From NCBI RefSeq assembly GCF_030269645.1, contig NZ_BSTR01000001.1:301740-365739 (forward strand): a stretch of 64,000 nucleotides of DNA, read 5' to 3'. The DNA is from Actinokineospora sp. NBRC 105648 (GTDB taxonomy: Bacteria > Actinomycetota > Actinomycetes > Mycobacteriales > Pseudonocardiaceae). The stretch's first letter is position 1; each line of letters starts with the position of its first letter. The notes beneath the pieces are model-generated. The model was not told where the DNA came from. It saw only the letters and a list, made by a program, of their open reading frames with translations, and ran no database searches. Position numbers and translations under genes: made by a program. This document shows, piece by piece, positions 26,720 through 34,433 of the stretch.

Positions 26720-27615
26720 TCCCGGTGACGGTTGCCTGCCGGACCGCGGTGGCCGACGGCGTCGTAGCGCTGGACCTGGTCGGCCCGGACCTGCCCGCGT
26801 GGTCGCCGGGCGCGCACGTCGACGTGGTCCTGCGCCCGGACGTGGTCCGCCAGTACTCCCTCTGCGGCGACCCGGGTGACCTGTCCCGCTACCGCATCGC
26901 GGTCCTGGACGAACCCGCGGGCCGGGGCGGCTCCCGGCTGGTCCACGAACTGTCCGAAGGGGACAATCTGACGATCGCGCCGCCGCGCAACAACTTCGAG
27001 CTGGTCGACGCCCCGCGCCACCTGTTCATCGCGGGCGGCATCGGCATCACCCCGCTGATCCCGATGCTGGCGACGTCCACCGACTGGCGCTTGGTCTACG
27101 GCGGCCGCACCCGCTCCGCCATGGCCTTCGCCGAGGACCTGGTGGCCCGCCACGGCGACCGGGTCGCGCTGTGCCCGCAGGACGAGGTCGGCCTGATCGA
27201 CCTGGCCACCGAACTCGGCGCCCTGCAACCGAACACCGCCGTCTACTGCTGCGGCCCGGAAAGCCTGCTGGCGGCGGTGGAACAGCTGTGCCCGTCCGGC
27301 TCCCTGCACGTGGAACGGTTCAGCCCCAAGCCGACAACCGGTGCCCTCCTCCCGTTCGAGGTGGAACTCGCCTCGACGGGCCAGGTGTTCACGATCCCCG
27401 CCGACCGGACCATCCTGGAGGTCTTCGAACAACAGGGTGTCCCGGTGTCCTCCTCCTGCGAGGAAGGCACCTGCGGCACCTGCGAGACCGCGGTCCTCGA
27501 CGGCACCCCCGACCACCGCGATTCGGTGCTGTCCCCGGAGGAGCAGGCCGAGGGCAAGTGCCTGATGATCTGCGTCTCCCGCTCGCACACCCCCCGACTG
27601 GTCCTGGACGTGTGA
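26716..27615 (+). CDS. PDR/VanB-type FMN-[2Fe-2S] oxidoreductase
   Basis: The 299-residue protein starts at GTG 26716 in the accC stop. The flavin domain has RQYSLCGDP (about 39-47). The NAD domain follows with AGGIGITPLIPML (about 104-116). A C-terminal plant-type [2Fe-2S] domain has CEEGTCGTC and a last cysteine in LMIC. This is the phthalate dioxygenase reductase order, FMN-NADH-[2Fe-2S]. Such reductases feed oxygenases. No Rieske oxygenase lies nearby, so the best partner in the cluster is the diiron desaturase (1365-2204), which is inference. It is the last gene of the core operon, 18 bp from the convergent AlkB gene. Confidence 0.88.
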   Translation: MIPVTVACRTAVADGVVALDLVGPDLPAWSPGAHVDVVLRPDVVRQYSLCGDPGDLSRYRIAVLDEPAGRGGSRLVHELSEGDNLTIAPPRNNFELVDAPRHLFIAGGIGITPLIPMLATSTDWRLVYGGRTRSAMAFAEDLVARHGDRVALCPQDEVGLIDLATELGALQPNTAVYCCGPESLLAAVEQLCPSGSLHVERFSPKPTTGALLPFEVELASTGQVFTIPADRTILEVFEQQGVPVSSSCEEGTCGTCETAVLDGTPDHRDSVLSPEEQAEGKCLMICVSRSHTPRLVLDV

Positions 27616-27633
27616 GGTAGGCCGTCGATCTCG

Positions 27634-28275
27634 TCACGGGCTTGGATCGTCCAGACCGGACACCCGGAGGGTGATGTTCAGCCTGCCCCCGCCCATCCCC
27701 AGGGCGGGGGCGGCTGTGCCCGGCCGGATCTTGGTCACCCCGTGGTAGGCCAGCCGTGACGGGCCGCCGAAGACCACCAGGTCGCCGGAACGCAGGTCGA
27801 CGTCGGTCCACGGGCGGCCCCGGTTCTCCGTGTTGCCGAAGCGGAAGACCCCGGTGTCGCCCAGGCTGAGCGAGACGACCGGGTCCGGGGAACGCTCGTC
27901 CTTGTCCTGGTGCAGGCCCATCTTGGCGTCCGCGTCGTAGAAGTTGACCAACGCGGTGTCCGGTCGGTACCCGTTCGCCGCGCCGTGCGCCGCCGCCACC
28001 GCGTCGGCGCCCAGGTTGGCCAGCCAGTCGGGGAACGGGAGCACCGGGGAGCCGTCGTCGGTGGTCTTGCTGTAGCGGTAGGGGATCCAGTGCCAGCCCA
28101 GGCACACCGTCCGGACCGACATGACACCGCCGTTGGGGAGTTGGGTGTGCCGCATGCCGGACGCCCAGCCGCGGCAGGCCTTGAGCAGGTGTCGTTGCGC
28201 GGCGAGGTCCAGCCAGTCCGGGATGTGCACGGCGCCCGGCGCCAACTCCAGGCGGGGGCGGGGGATCAGCTCCAT
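27634..28275 (-). CDS. alkB: AlkB-type alpha-ketoglutarate dioxygenase
   Basis: The 213-residue protein has the iron ligands H-x-D in LHQDKDE (about 129-135) and a later His in YHGVTKI. RLNITLRVS carries the 2-oxoglutarate arginines. NFYDADAKMGLHQD is the AlkB signature region. These enzymes oxidatively remove methyl groups such as 1-methyladenine and 3-methylcytosine from DNA or RNA. It is the last gene of an operon with an Ada/MGMT-type protein and a sigma factor, overlapping the preceding gene by 10 bases. The operon as a whole points to an alkylation-damage response. Confidence 0.92.
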   Translation of the reverse strand: MELIPRPRLELAPGAVHIPDWLDLAAQRHLLKACRGWASGMRHTQLPNGGVMSVRTVCLGWHWIPYRYSKTTDDGSPVLPFPDWLANLGADAVAAAHGAANGYRPDTALVNFYDADAKMGLHQDKDERSPDPVVSLSLGDTGVFRFGNTENRGRPWTDVDLRSGDLVVFGGPSRLAYHGVTKIRPGTAAPALGMGGGRLNITLRVSGLDDPSP

Positions 28276-28721
28276 GACACCCTCAGCTCACCGTCGAAGA
28301 ACGTCCACTCGGAACCGTCGGTGGTGGCGCCGCTGATGCCCTCGGTCGCGTCGAACCCGACCAGTGCGGGCAGATCCGGGCACGCCAACCCGCCGAACGC
28401 CACGGTTCGCGCTGGGCGCCAGCCCGGTGTGGCGGCCAGCCGGCGCGCCATGCCCGACCAGGCCTGCGCGGCGTCGGCGACCACCCACACATCCGGTGCG
28501 CCACCGGTGAACCGACACGCCTGGCGCAACCACGACGCCGCTTCCGCGGGCCAGGAGACCACCTCGCCGACTCCGCCGTCCCATGTGGACAGAAATGCCG
28601 TCGCCGCCGCGCTGGAGACCGGGTCCCGACCGTGGCCGACGTTGACCAGGCCACCGCCCCGGCGCCGAACCAGCGCCAGGACGGTAGCCAACTCCTTGCC
28701 CGCGGCCAACTCCTGATCCAT
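28266..28721 (-). CDS. Unknown protein in the alkylation-repair operon
   Basis: The 151-residue protein starts at ATG 28719-28721, overlapping the MGMT-Ada stop (ATGA), and ends inside the AlkB start. It has no membrane segment. It is an alpha/beta protein with a glycine-rich GGGLVNVGHG turn near 22-31. A WLRQACRF helix, VWVVADAAQAW near 83-93 and a C-terminal beta strand pair (EWTFFDGELRVSW) follow. I do not recognise the family. Tight coupling on both sides implies a role linked to alkylation repair or its sensing. Confidence 0.75.
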   Translation of the reverse strand: MDQELAAGKELATVLALVRRRGGGLVNVGHGRDPVSSAAATAFLSTWDGGVGEVVSWPAEAASWLRQACRFTGGAPDVWVVADAAQAWSGMARRLAATPGWRPARTVAFGGLACPDLPALVGFDATEGISGATTDGSEWTFFDGELRVSWS

Positions 28722-29515
28722 CACGGCCCGCACAGCTCGCACGGCCGGTACCCCGCCTGCGTGGCCGCGGCCATGGTGCGCAACCCCTCCCGGTTCGCCG
28801 CCGGGATCGCCCGGGCCCGGGCGCAGCTGGGGTAGCACACCACCTTCGTCGACGAGTCGCCCAGGTAGAGCACCCGCGCCCGGGCCAGCCCGAGTGCCTC
28901 GTCCACATTGGACAACTCGGTGCGCAGCAGCCGCTCCTTGACCGCCGGGCCGAACACGTACTGGCCCAGCTGCCCGTCCGACCGGGTGACCCGGTGGCAG
29001 GGGATCAGCACCGGCACCGGGTTGTGCCCCAGCGCCGTGCCCACCGCGCGGACCGCCCGGGGGCGGCCGATCTCGCGGGCCACCCAGGCGTACGGCCGGG
29101 TCTCGCCCACCGGGATGCGGCGGGCGGCGACCAGCACGTCGCGCTCGAAGTCGGTGAGCACCCGCAGGTCCACCGGGACCCCGGCGGCCCGCGCCGGGTC
29201 CCGCAGCGCGGGTTCGAGCCCGGACGGCGCGTGCCGGGCCCGGCGCAGCGGGCGGTCGAACACCCGGCGGTAGGTGTCCTGGAACTCCTCGGCGTCCCCG
29301 TGCACGGACTCCGAGGTGCGGATGTAGCTGACGCCCACCGGGGTGAACGCCACGAACAGCTCGCCCACTGGTCCGGGGACCAGCGTCCAGTCGCCGTAAA
29401 CGCTCGCGGCCAGCTCGCGCGGCGGTTCCGCGGCCAGCCCGCGCAGCTCGTCGGCCAGCGCGGCCGTCAGGTCGTCGGTGCCCATGTCAGACGTGTCGAT
29501 ATCGGACGTGCCCAT
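28721..29515 (-). CDS. O6-methylguanine methyltransferase with C-terminal Ada zinc domain
   Basis: The 264-residue protein starts at ATG 29513-29515, chosen because AAGGAGG lies 9 bases upstream inside the sigma gene end. Residues about 35-215 are a methylated-DNA-cysteine methyltransferase with Cys173 in IPCHRV and the GTALGHNP loop before it. A short zinc domain follows (about 220-264), with cysteines in VCYPSCARA and RPCELCG. It matches the Ada N-terminal metal site that accepts methyl from phosphotriesters. In Ada the zinc domain comes first and an AraC domain lies between; here the order is reversed and the DNA-binding domain is missing. It may combine two methyl-acceptor activities or sense damage. 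Confidence 0.85.
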   Translation of the reverse strand: MGTSDIDTSDMGTDDLTAALADELRGLAAEPPRELAASVYGDWTLVPGPVGELFVAFTPVGVSYIRTSESVHGDAEEFQDTYRRVFDRPLRRARHAPSGLEPALRDPARAAGVPVDLRVLTDFERDVLVAARRIPVGETRPYAWVAREIGRPRAVRAVGTALGHNPVPVLIPCHRVTRSDGQLGQYVFGPAVKERLLRTELSNVDEALGLARARVLYLGDSSTKVVCYPSCARARAIPAANREGLRTMAAATQAGYRPCELCGP

Positions 29516-29516
29516 G

Positions 29517-30071
29517 TCAGACCACCTCCTTCGCGTACTGCTCGCGCAACCTGGCCAGGCCACGCGAGACGTGGGACTTCACGGTCCCCTCGGGGACCTG
29601 CATCACAGCGGCGATCTCGGCCACCGGCAGCCCGACGACGTGCCGCAGCACGACCGCCACCCGCTGCCCCTCGGGCAGCCGCGCGACGAGCCCGCCCAGC
29701 TCGCGCTGGGTCTCGGCACTCGTCACCACCTCCTCCACGCTTGGCCCGGGGACCGCCCGCTCGGGTAGCTCGGCGAGCGCCATCGCGGGTCGCCTGGACG
29801 CGGTCCGCACCTGGTTGCGCCAGGTGTTGAGCAGGATGGTGAGCAGCCAGGACCGGGGGCGCAGCGCCAGGATCCGGGACCGGTCGAACCCCCGCAGCGC
29901 CCGGTAGGCGCGCAGGAAGCACTCGGCGGCCAGGTCCTCGGCGTCCGCGCCGCCCACCCGCAGGGCGACGGAGTAGACGATCCGCTGGTTGGCGCGGACC
30001 AGCTCGGCGAACCCGGCGTCCAGGTCGTCGGCGATGGCGGCGAGCACGGCCGCTTCGGGCAGGTCGGACAT
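29517..30071 (-). CDS. ECF-type sigma factor
   Basis: The 184-residue sigma-70 family protein has region 2 at about 15-85 (ANQRIVYSVALRVGGADAED, WLLTILLNTWRNQ). Region 4 lies at about 125-180 (LPEGQRVAVVLRHVVGLPVA, then EIAAVMQVPEGTVKSH). The gene heads the Ada-like, unknown and AlkB genes, with one base between its stop and the next ATG. No anti-sigma gene is adjacent. A self-contained alkylation-stress regulon is likely: the Ada-like protein could be the sensor. Start ATG 30069-30071. Confidence 0.92.
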   Translation of the reverse strand: MSDLPEAAVLAAIADDLDAGFAELVRANQRIVYSVALRVGGADAEDLAAECFLRAYRALRGFDRSRILALRPRSWLLTILLNTWRNQVRTASRRPAMALAELPERAVPGPSVEEVVTSAETQRELGGLVARLPEGQRVAVVLRHVVGLPVAEIAAVMQVPEGTVKSHVSRGLARLREQYAKEVV

Positions 30072-30186
30072 GGTCAGGAGAACACCGCCCTCCGCGTCGG
30101 CGTTGCAGGCGTTTCCCAGCGCGCGCGGCTGGGTACTTCGCGCCCACCGCGAGTAGAGGGTAGCCGGCGAGTGGAGGGACCAGACT

Positions 30187-31122
30187 GTGCGCACGCATGC
30201 CGCGGTAGCGGTCGAGACGGCGGACGGCTTCCGGGCGCTGGCCGACTCCGGGGCGCTGAGCCTCCCCGCCGCCGGCCGCGGCGAGACCGCGCGCCGCTGG
30301 GCCGAGCTGGCGTCGTTCGGTGAGCGGAGCCTGCCCATTGCCCGGCTTGCGGAGGGCCACGTCGCTGCGGCGGCGATCCTGGCGGAGCGGGGCGACGAGA
30401 TCGGCCCCGGCACGTACTGGGGTGTGTGGGCCGCTGATCCGACCAGCCTCAAGGCCGCCCCCGGCCCGGGCGAGTGGCGCCTCACCGGCGACCGCCAGTG
30501 GTGCGCGGGCGCGCACACCTGCACAGATGCCCTGGTCGCGGCGGTCGGACCGGACGGGCCCGCGCTCTTCCACGTCCGCACCGAGGACCCGCGCGTGCAG
30601 CCCGTCGCCGACACCTGGCCCGCCACCGGCATGGCAGCCAGCGACAGCGGCACCGTCGAGTTCTCCGACGCCCCGGCCCGGCTGATCGGGCCACTGGCGG
30701 ACCACCTCGCCTCACCCGGGTACTGGCACGCGACCATGGGAGTGGCCGCGGTGTGGCTGGGCGGCGCCCGCGGCGTGGCCCGCGTGTTGACCCGGCTGAG
30801 CGCCCCTGACCAGCACCAACTCGCCCACATCGGGGCGGTGGACGAGCTGCTAGCCACTGGCGCGGCGGTCTTGGACGGCGCTGCGCGGTGGGTTGATGCC
30901 AACCCGGCTGCGGACGCTGAGCAGGTGGCCCGGCGGGTGCGGGCGGCTGTGGAACGGGTCGCTGCTGAGGTGGCGGAGCGGGTGGGGCGGGCCACGGGGG
31001 CTGGGCCGTTGTGCGCGGATGTGGAGCACGGGATGCGGGTGGCTGACCTGCACGTGTACCTGCGGGAGAGCTTGGCGGAGCGGGACTTGGCTCGGCTTGG
31101 CGAGTTGGCCCGCGGTTTTTGA
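30187..31122 (+). CDS. Acyl-CoA dehydrogenase-like protein, short
   Basis: The 311-residue protein starts at GTG 30187, divergent from the sigma gene. It has acyl-CoA dehydrogenase features: an N-terminal helical part, ATGMAASDSGTVEF resembling the beta-domain GxxxSDTxxV stretch near 150, and a C-terminal four-helix region. It is about 70 residues shorter than typical enzymes (about 380). The GEWRLTGDRQWCAGAHTC motif matches the flavin-loop WxITGxKxW-x-T region. The catalytic glutamate is not obvious. It may be a degenerate or DNA-alkylation-related (AidB-like) member. That would fit its position beside a repair operon, but AidB proteins are much longer. Confidence 0.7.
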   Translation: MRTHAAVAVETADGFRALADSGALSLPAAGRGETARRWAELASFGERSLPIARLAEGHVAAAAILAERGDEIGPGTYWGVWAADPTSLKAAPGPGEWRLTGDRQWCAGAHTCTDALVAAVGPDGPALFHVRTEDPRVQPVADTWPATGMAASDSGTVEFSDAPARLIGPLADHLASPGYWHATMGVAAVWLGGARGVARVLTRLSAPDQHQLAHIGAVDELLATGAAVLDGAARWVDANPAADAEQVARRVRAAVERVAAEVAERVGRATGAGPLCADVEHGMRVADLHVYLRESLAERDLARLGELARGF

Positions 31123-31184
31123 CGAGCCGGCTCCGGTTCGGCGTGTGGCTGAGCCCCCGGGGCACACCACCCCTAGCCCGAATA

Positions 31185-31398
31185 CAACAACCACCCCCCC
31201 CGGCGACCTCGGCCGATGCTCTTCACTCACTCCCCACGAACGTGCTGGATTGGGTGGAGTGGCTTTGTTTGGGGAGAAAAGAGGCGCTAGCCTGGCTCCG
31301 GCGTGGGTGATCCCTTTCCCACCCGCTTCACCCCGGCGCCTCTTTTCTTAGGGGCCCCGAACAAAGCCACTCCACCCAATCCAGCCATCCGCCGGAAC
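31185..31398. repeat. Palindromic element, copy A
   Basis: The core 31244-31385 (142 bp) is a nested palindrome. Outer arms of 31 bp (31244-31274 and 31355-31385) enclose inner arms of 13 bp (31275-31287 and 31336-31348) and a 48-base centre. TAGGGG interrupts the right side. Flanks are also shared with copy B from about 31185. It fills most of the 333-bp gap between the convergent acyl-CoA dehydrogenase and RNA methylase genes. No coding capacity. It might act as a bidirectional terminator or be a non-autonomous mobile element. Confidence 0.9.
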
Positions 31399-31455
31399 CG
31401 GACCACCGGGACGCCGAACCCCAGCCTTGGCTGGGCGGTGCGGACTGCGCCCTGA

Positions 31456-32490
31456 TCAGCCTGGCCGTCGTGCGATCACTACGTCGCGGACGATCGCCTG
31501 GTCGACCCGGTGGGTGAAGTCCAGGTAGGGGCCCTCGTCCAGCGGTTCCAGGCCCGCGTCTGTCAGGGCTGCCACTAGTTCTGTTCGGGGCATGACGTTG
31601 GTGTTCCAGGAGAGTCCCAGTGCGCCGCCCGGTCGCAGCAGTGCTGCCCAGCCGCTTGCCGCTGCCTGGACCAGCTCCAGTGGTCCTCGGTGCAGTCCGC
31701 CGCCCGCGCGGCTCCCGTGTTGCACGCCGTAGGGGGCGTCGGTGACTACGACGTCGAAGGTTTCGGCTTTGTGGAAGCGGCGGGCTTCGGTGGTGTCCGC
31801 GTTGACGTAGTCCAGGCTCAGTGAGTCGCCCGCCTTGTAGCTTTCCTTCGTCACGCCGACCGACACCTCCAGCCTGCGGGCCACCACTTTGCCGTCGCGG
31901 CGGACTCGGGTGGTGTTGGCCTGGTGCTTGAGGCGCTTGCGCTTGAGCCAGGTCTGGATGAACGTGGCGTAGGCGTCGAAGTCCTTGCCGTCCAGTTCGA
32001 TGCCCGCGGTGTCGTAGCCGTAGATCAGTGCCTGGTTGAGCGTGGTCCCGCGTCCGCACAGCGGGTCGAGGACGCGCAGTCTGCGGTCGAGCATGTCCTG
32101 GCCCGCCGCCGAGGAGACGACGGCCAGGTTGAGCAGGAGCTTGGTGAAGTGCTCGTTGGTCTTGCCCGCGTACTTCTGGATGGTCACCAGGTCGTCGTCG
32201 AAGCGGTCCAGGGGGCGCAGGGGGACCGGGGACAGCAGGTCGCCGCGCACCTCGAACAGGGCGTAGGCCGAGGAGAGGTTGGCCAGGAAGTCCGCGTCGC
32301 GGTCGGTCAGGTCCGGTGCCTGGAAGCCCAGGTACGGCACGCCCGCGATCCGGGTCGGGGCGATGTCGGTGACCCGGTCGCCCAGCAGGTGCCTGCTGAA
32401 CACCGCCAGCTCGGCCGCCATCAGCCCCACCGAGGACTCGGCGTAGACGCGGTTCAGCGCGGGGCGCACCAGCAGCGCGTAGGTGGGCAT
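31456..32490 (-). CDS. TRM11-like RNA (guanine-N2) methyltransferase
   Basis: The 344-residue protein starts at ATG 32488-32490. The N-terminal half resembles a THUMP-like RNA-binding region. The C-terminal half is a Rossmann methylase with LDPLCGRGTTLNQAL (motif I, about 151-165) and TDAPYGVQHG in the place of the NPPY motif (DAPYG). Such UPF0020/Trm11-type proteins methylate guanine N2 in tRNA or rRNA. It is monocistronic, convergent with the acyl-CoA dehydrogenase gene and divergent from the ArsR gene. The tRNA target is inferred from family. Confidence 0.82.
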   Translation of the reverse strand: MPTYALLVRPALNRVYAESSVGLMAAELAVFSRHLLGDRVTDIAPTRIAGVPYLGFQAPDLTDRDADFLANLSSAYALFEVRGDLLSPVPLRPLDRFDDDLVTIQKYAGKTNEHFTKLLLNLAVVSSAAGQDMLDRRLRVLDPLCGRGTTLNQALIYGYDTAGIELDGKDFDAYATFIQTWLKRKRLKHQANTTRVRRDGKVVARRLEVSVGVTKESYKAGDSLSLDYVNADTTEARRFHKAETFDVVVTDAPYGVQHGSRAGGGLHRGPLELVQAAASGWAALLRPGGALGLSWNTNVMPRTELVAALTDAGLEPLDEGPYLDFTHRVDQAIVRDVVIARRPG

Positions 32491-32544
32491 GGCTCCCGTT
32501 CCGTCGGATTTCTCGTGGTCAGGGCATGGTACGACCTCACCGAG

Positions 32545-32583
32545 CCGACAACTAACTTCATCCTTGACAATAAAAGTTGTCGG
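32545..32583. promoter_or_regulatory. Inverted repeat round a TTGACA box, ArsR operator candidate
   Basis: CCGACAACT (32545-32553) and AGTTGTCGG (32575-32583) form a perfect 9-bp inverted repeat with a 21-base spacer, centres three turns apart. A consensus -35 box TTGACA (32564-32569) lies between them. It lies 16 bp before the ArsR gene, so autorepression is likely. Confidence 0.6.
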
Positions 32584-32598
32584 TGAGAGGCTTTCCCC

Positions 32599-33189
32599 AT
32601 GTTCGACGTCGCAGTGATCGAGGACCCGGCCGCCGCCGAGGTCACGCTGGACCCGGTGCGGTCGGCCCTGCTGGCCGCGCTGGCGGAGCCCGGCTCGGCC
32701 AGCTCGCTGGCCGCGGTGGTCGGGCTGCCGCGGCAGAAGGTCAACTACCACCTGCGCGCCCTCGAGAAGCACGGCCTGGTCGAACTGGTGGAGGAGCGGC
32801 GCAAGGGCAACTGCACCGAGCGGGTCCTGCGCGCCACCGCCGCCTCGTACGTCATCTCGCCGAGCGCCTTGGCCGCGGTCGCCCCCGACCCGGCCAAGTC
32901 GCCCGACCAGCTGTCCGCGCGCTGGCTGGTCGCGCTCGCCGCCCGGTTGGTGCGCGAGCTCGGCCAGCTCATCGCCGGGGCCACCGCGGCCAAGCAGAAG
33001 CTGGCCACCTACGCCAGCGACTCCGAGGTCACCTTCGCCACCGCGGCCGACCGGGCCGCCTTCGCCGGTGAGCTGCAGGAGGCGGTGGCCGACCTGGTCC
33101 GCAAGTACCACACGCAGGACGCGCCCGGTGGGCGCAAGCACCGGTTGATCGTCGCTTTGCACCCGAGTCTCAAGACCCCCCAGAACTGA
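32599..33189 (+). CDS. ArsR-family regulator
   Basis: The 196-residue winged-helix protein has DNA-binding domain residues about 15-80 (SSLAAVVGLPRQKVNYHLRALEKHGLV). A helical C-terminal half of about 110 residues is typical of ArsR proteins paired with SRPBCC/AHSA1 partners rather than metal sensors, and no metal-binding cysteine pair is seen. It is followed by the SRPBCC gene with a 24-bp gap. It probably represses this small operon through the inverted repeat at 32545-32583. Confidence 0.88.
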   Translation: MFDVAVIEDPAAAEVTLDPVRSALLAALAEPGSASSLAAVVGLPRQKVNYHLRALEKHGLVELVEERRKGNCTERVLRATAASYVISPSALAAVAPDPAKSPDQLSARWLVALAARLVRELGQLIAGATAAKQKLATYASDSEVTFATAADRAAFAGELQEAVADLVRKYHTQDAPGGRKHRLIVALHPSLKTPQN

Positions 33190-33213
33190 CCCAGAAGCAA
33201 GAGGAGCCCTGTC

Positions 33214-33921
33214 ATGTCGAAGCAGTTCGAGATCCGCCGCGAGGTCGTCCTGGAGGCCTCCCCCGAGCAGGTCTTCAACGCCATCACCGAGAACAACGGC
33301 GCCTGGCTGTTCCCGGTCCCCTTCCCGCCCGCCGACGGCACCCCCGACGCCACCGGCAACCGCGTCACCGCCTGGAACCCCCCGCACGAGGCCTCCGTCC
33401 GCGTCGACGGCGAGGGCGGCTGGTTCAACGCACTAGAGCACATCATCGAGGCCCGCGACGGCGGCACCACCGTCCTCCGCTACGTCCACAGCGGAATCTT
33501 CACCGACGACTGGGACACCCAGTACGACGGAGCGGGCAAGCACACCGACTTCTACCTGCACTCCCTCAACCAGTACGTCAAGCACTTCCCCGGCCAGCGC
33601 GCGAACTACCTCGCCGCCGACGGCCCGGACTCCTCCACCAAGCCGGGCTCGGTCGACGTCCTGCGCAACGCACTCGGCGTCACCGAACTGGGCCAGCGGG
33701 TGCACATCGAGGTGCCGGGCCTGGCACCGATCGAGGGCGAGGTCGACTACCTGGAGGGCCAGTTCGTCGGCATCCGGAGCACGGACGCCCTGTACCGCTT
33801 CTACTGCCGCGAGCCCTGGGGCGCCCCGGTCTCCCTGGCCCACCACCTCTTCGCCGGCGACACCGACACCGAGAAGTCCACCGCGGCCTGGCAGTCCTGG
33901 CTCAACGGCGTCTTCGCCTGA
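33214..33921 (+). CDS. SRPBCC/AHSA1-domain protein
   Basis: The 235-residue protein starts at ATG 33214 with AAGAGGAG upstream. The first about 150 residues form an AHSA1-like START/SRPBCC fold (RREVVLEASPEQVFNAIT; then NALEHIIEARDGGTTVLRYVHSGIF). Such domains bind hydrophobic ligands. A second about 70-residue part carries VHIEVPGLAPIEGEVDYL and repeats similar beta features. It forms the common actinobacterial ArsR-SRPBCC pair. The ligand is unknown, but the ArsR partner probably controls its amount. Confidence 0.85.
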   Translation: MSKQFEIRREVVLEASPEQVFNAITENNGAWLFPVPFPPADGTPDATGNRVTAWNPPHEASVRVDGEGGWFNALEHIIEARDGGTTVLRYVHSGIFTDDWDTQYDGAGKHTDFYLHSLNQYVKHFPGQRANYLAADGPDSSTKPGSVDVLRNALGVTELGQRVHIEVPGLAPIEGEVDYLEGQFVGIRSTDALYRFYCREPWGAPVSLAHHLFAGDTDTEKSTAAWQSWLNGVFA

Positions 33922-33977
33922 CTCACGGGACCGCGCCCCGGCCGCCGAGGCCGGGGCGCCCCCGGGAAGCCCTGCGC

Positions 33978-34096
33978 CCACTGCCACTCCCACTCCGACT
34001 TCCACTCCCTGCCCACTCCCTGCCCACTGCCACTCCTACTTCCACTCCCTTCCTCTTCCCCTTCCCGCTCCCCCGCTCGTTACTTCCGCTCCCTCT
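33978..34096. repeat. Pyrimidine-rich low-complexity tract
   Basis: The tract has irregular tandem copies of CCACTCCC/CCACTGCC and CTTCC-type words, nearly all C and T on the plus strand. It starts 57 bp after the SRPBCC stop, in a 512-bp noncoding gap. Purine-pyrimidine strand bias of this kind can form triplex DNA. I see no gene in it. Confidence 0.7.
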
Positions 34097-34112
34097 CTTC
34101 CCTTGCCACACA

Positions 34113-34325
34113 ACAACAACCCACACCCCAGCGACCTCAGTCGATGCTCTTCACCCACCCCCACCAACGTGCTGGATTGGGTGGAGTGGCTTTGTTTGGG
34201 GAGAAAAGAGGCGCTAGCCTGGCTCCGGCGTGGGTGATCCCTTCCCCACCCGCTTCACCCCGGCGCCTCTTTTCTTAGGGGCCCCAAACAAAGCCACTCC
34301 ACCCAATCCAGCCATCCGCCGGAAC
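34113..34325. repeat. Palindromic element, copy B
   Basis: The core 34171-34312 (142 bp) matches copy A with only a few substitutions. One of them (A for G in the right arm) restores perfect pairing of the 31-bp outer arms. The upstream flank back to about 34113 is also related. A cluster of CGAAGCCC-like words follows to 34420. It lies between the SRPBCC gene and a methyltransferase gene on the same strand. Confidence 0.9.
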
Positions 34326-34433
34326 CCACCCACCCCACCGAAGACCCAAACCCGAAGACCCAACGCGAAGCCCCGAAACCCGAAGCCCCAAAGTCCGAAG
34401 CCTCAAAGCCCAAGCCATGGCAACATAAGAGAC

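Noticed and set aside
30187-31122. AidB-type alkylation protein beside the repair operon
   Set aside because: The protein is far too short for AidB and has its own promoter; only a general acyl-CoA dehydrogenase-like call is safe.
31185-34325. Copies A and B as ends of a transposon carrying the genes between them
   Set aside because: The two copies are in the same orientation, each is itself a complete palindrome, and no transposase or target duplication is visible between them.
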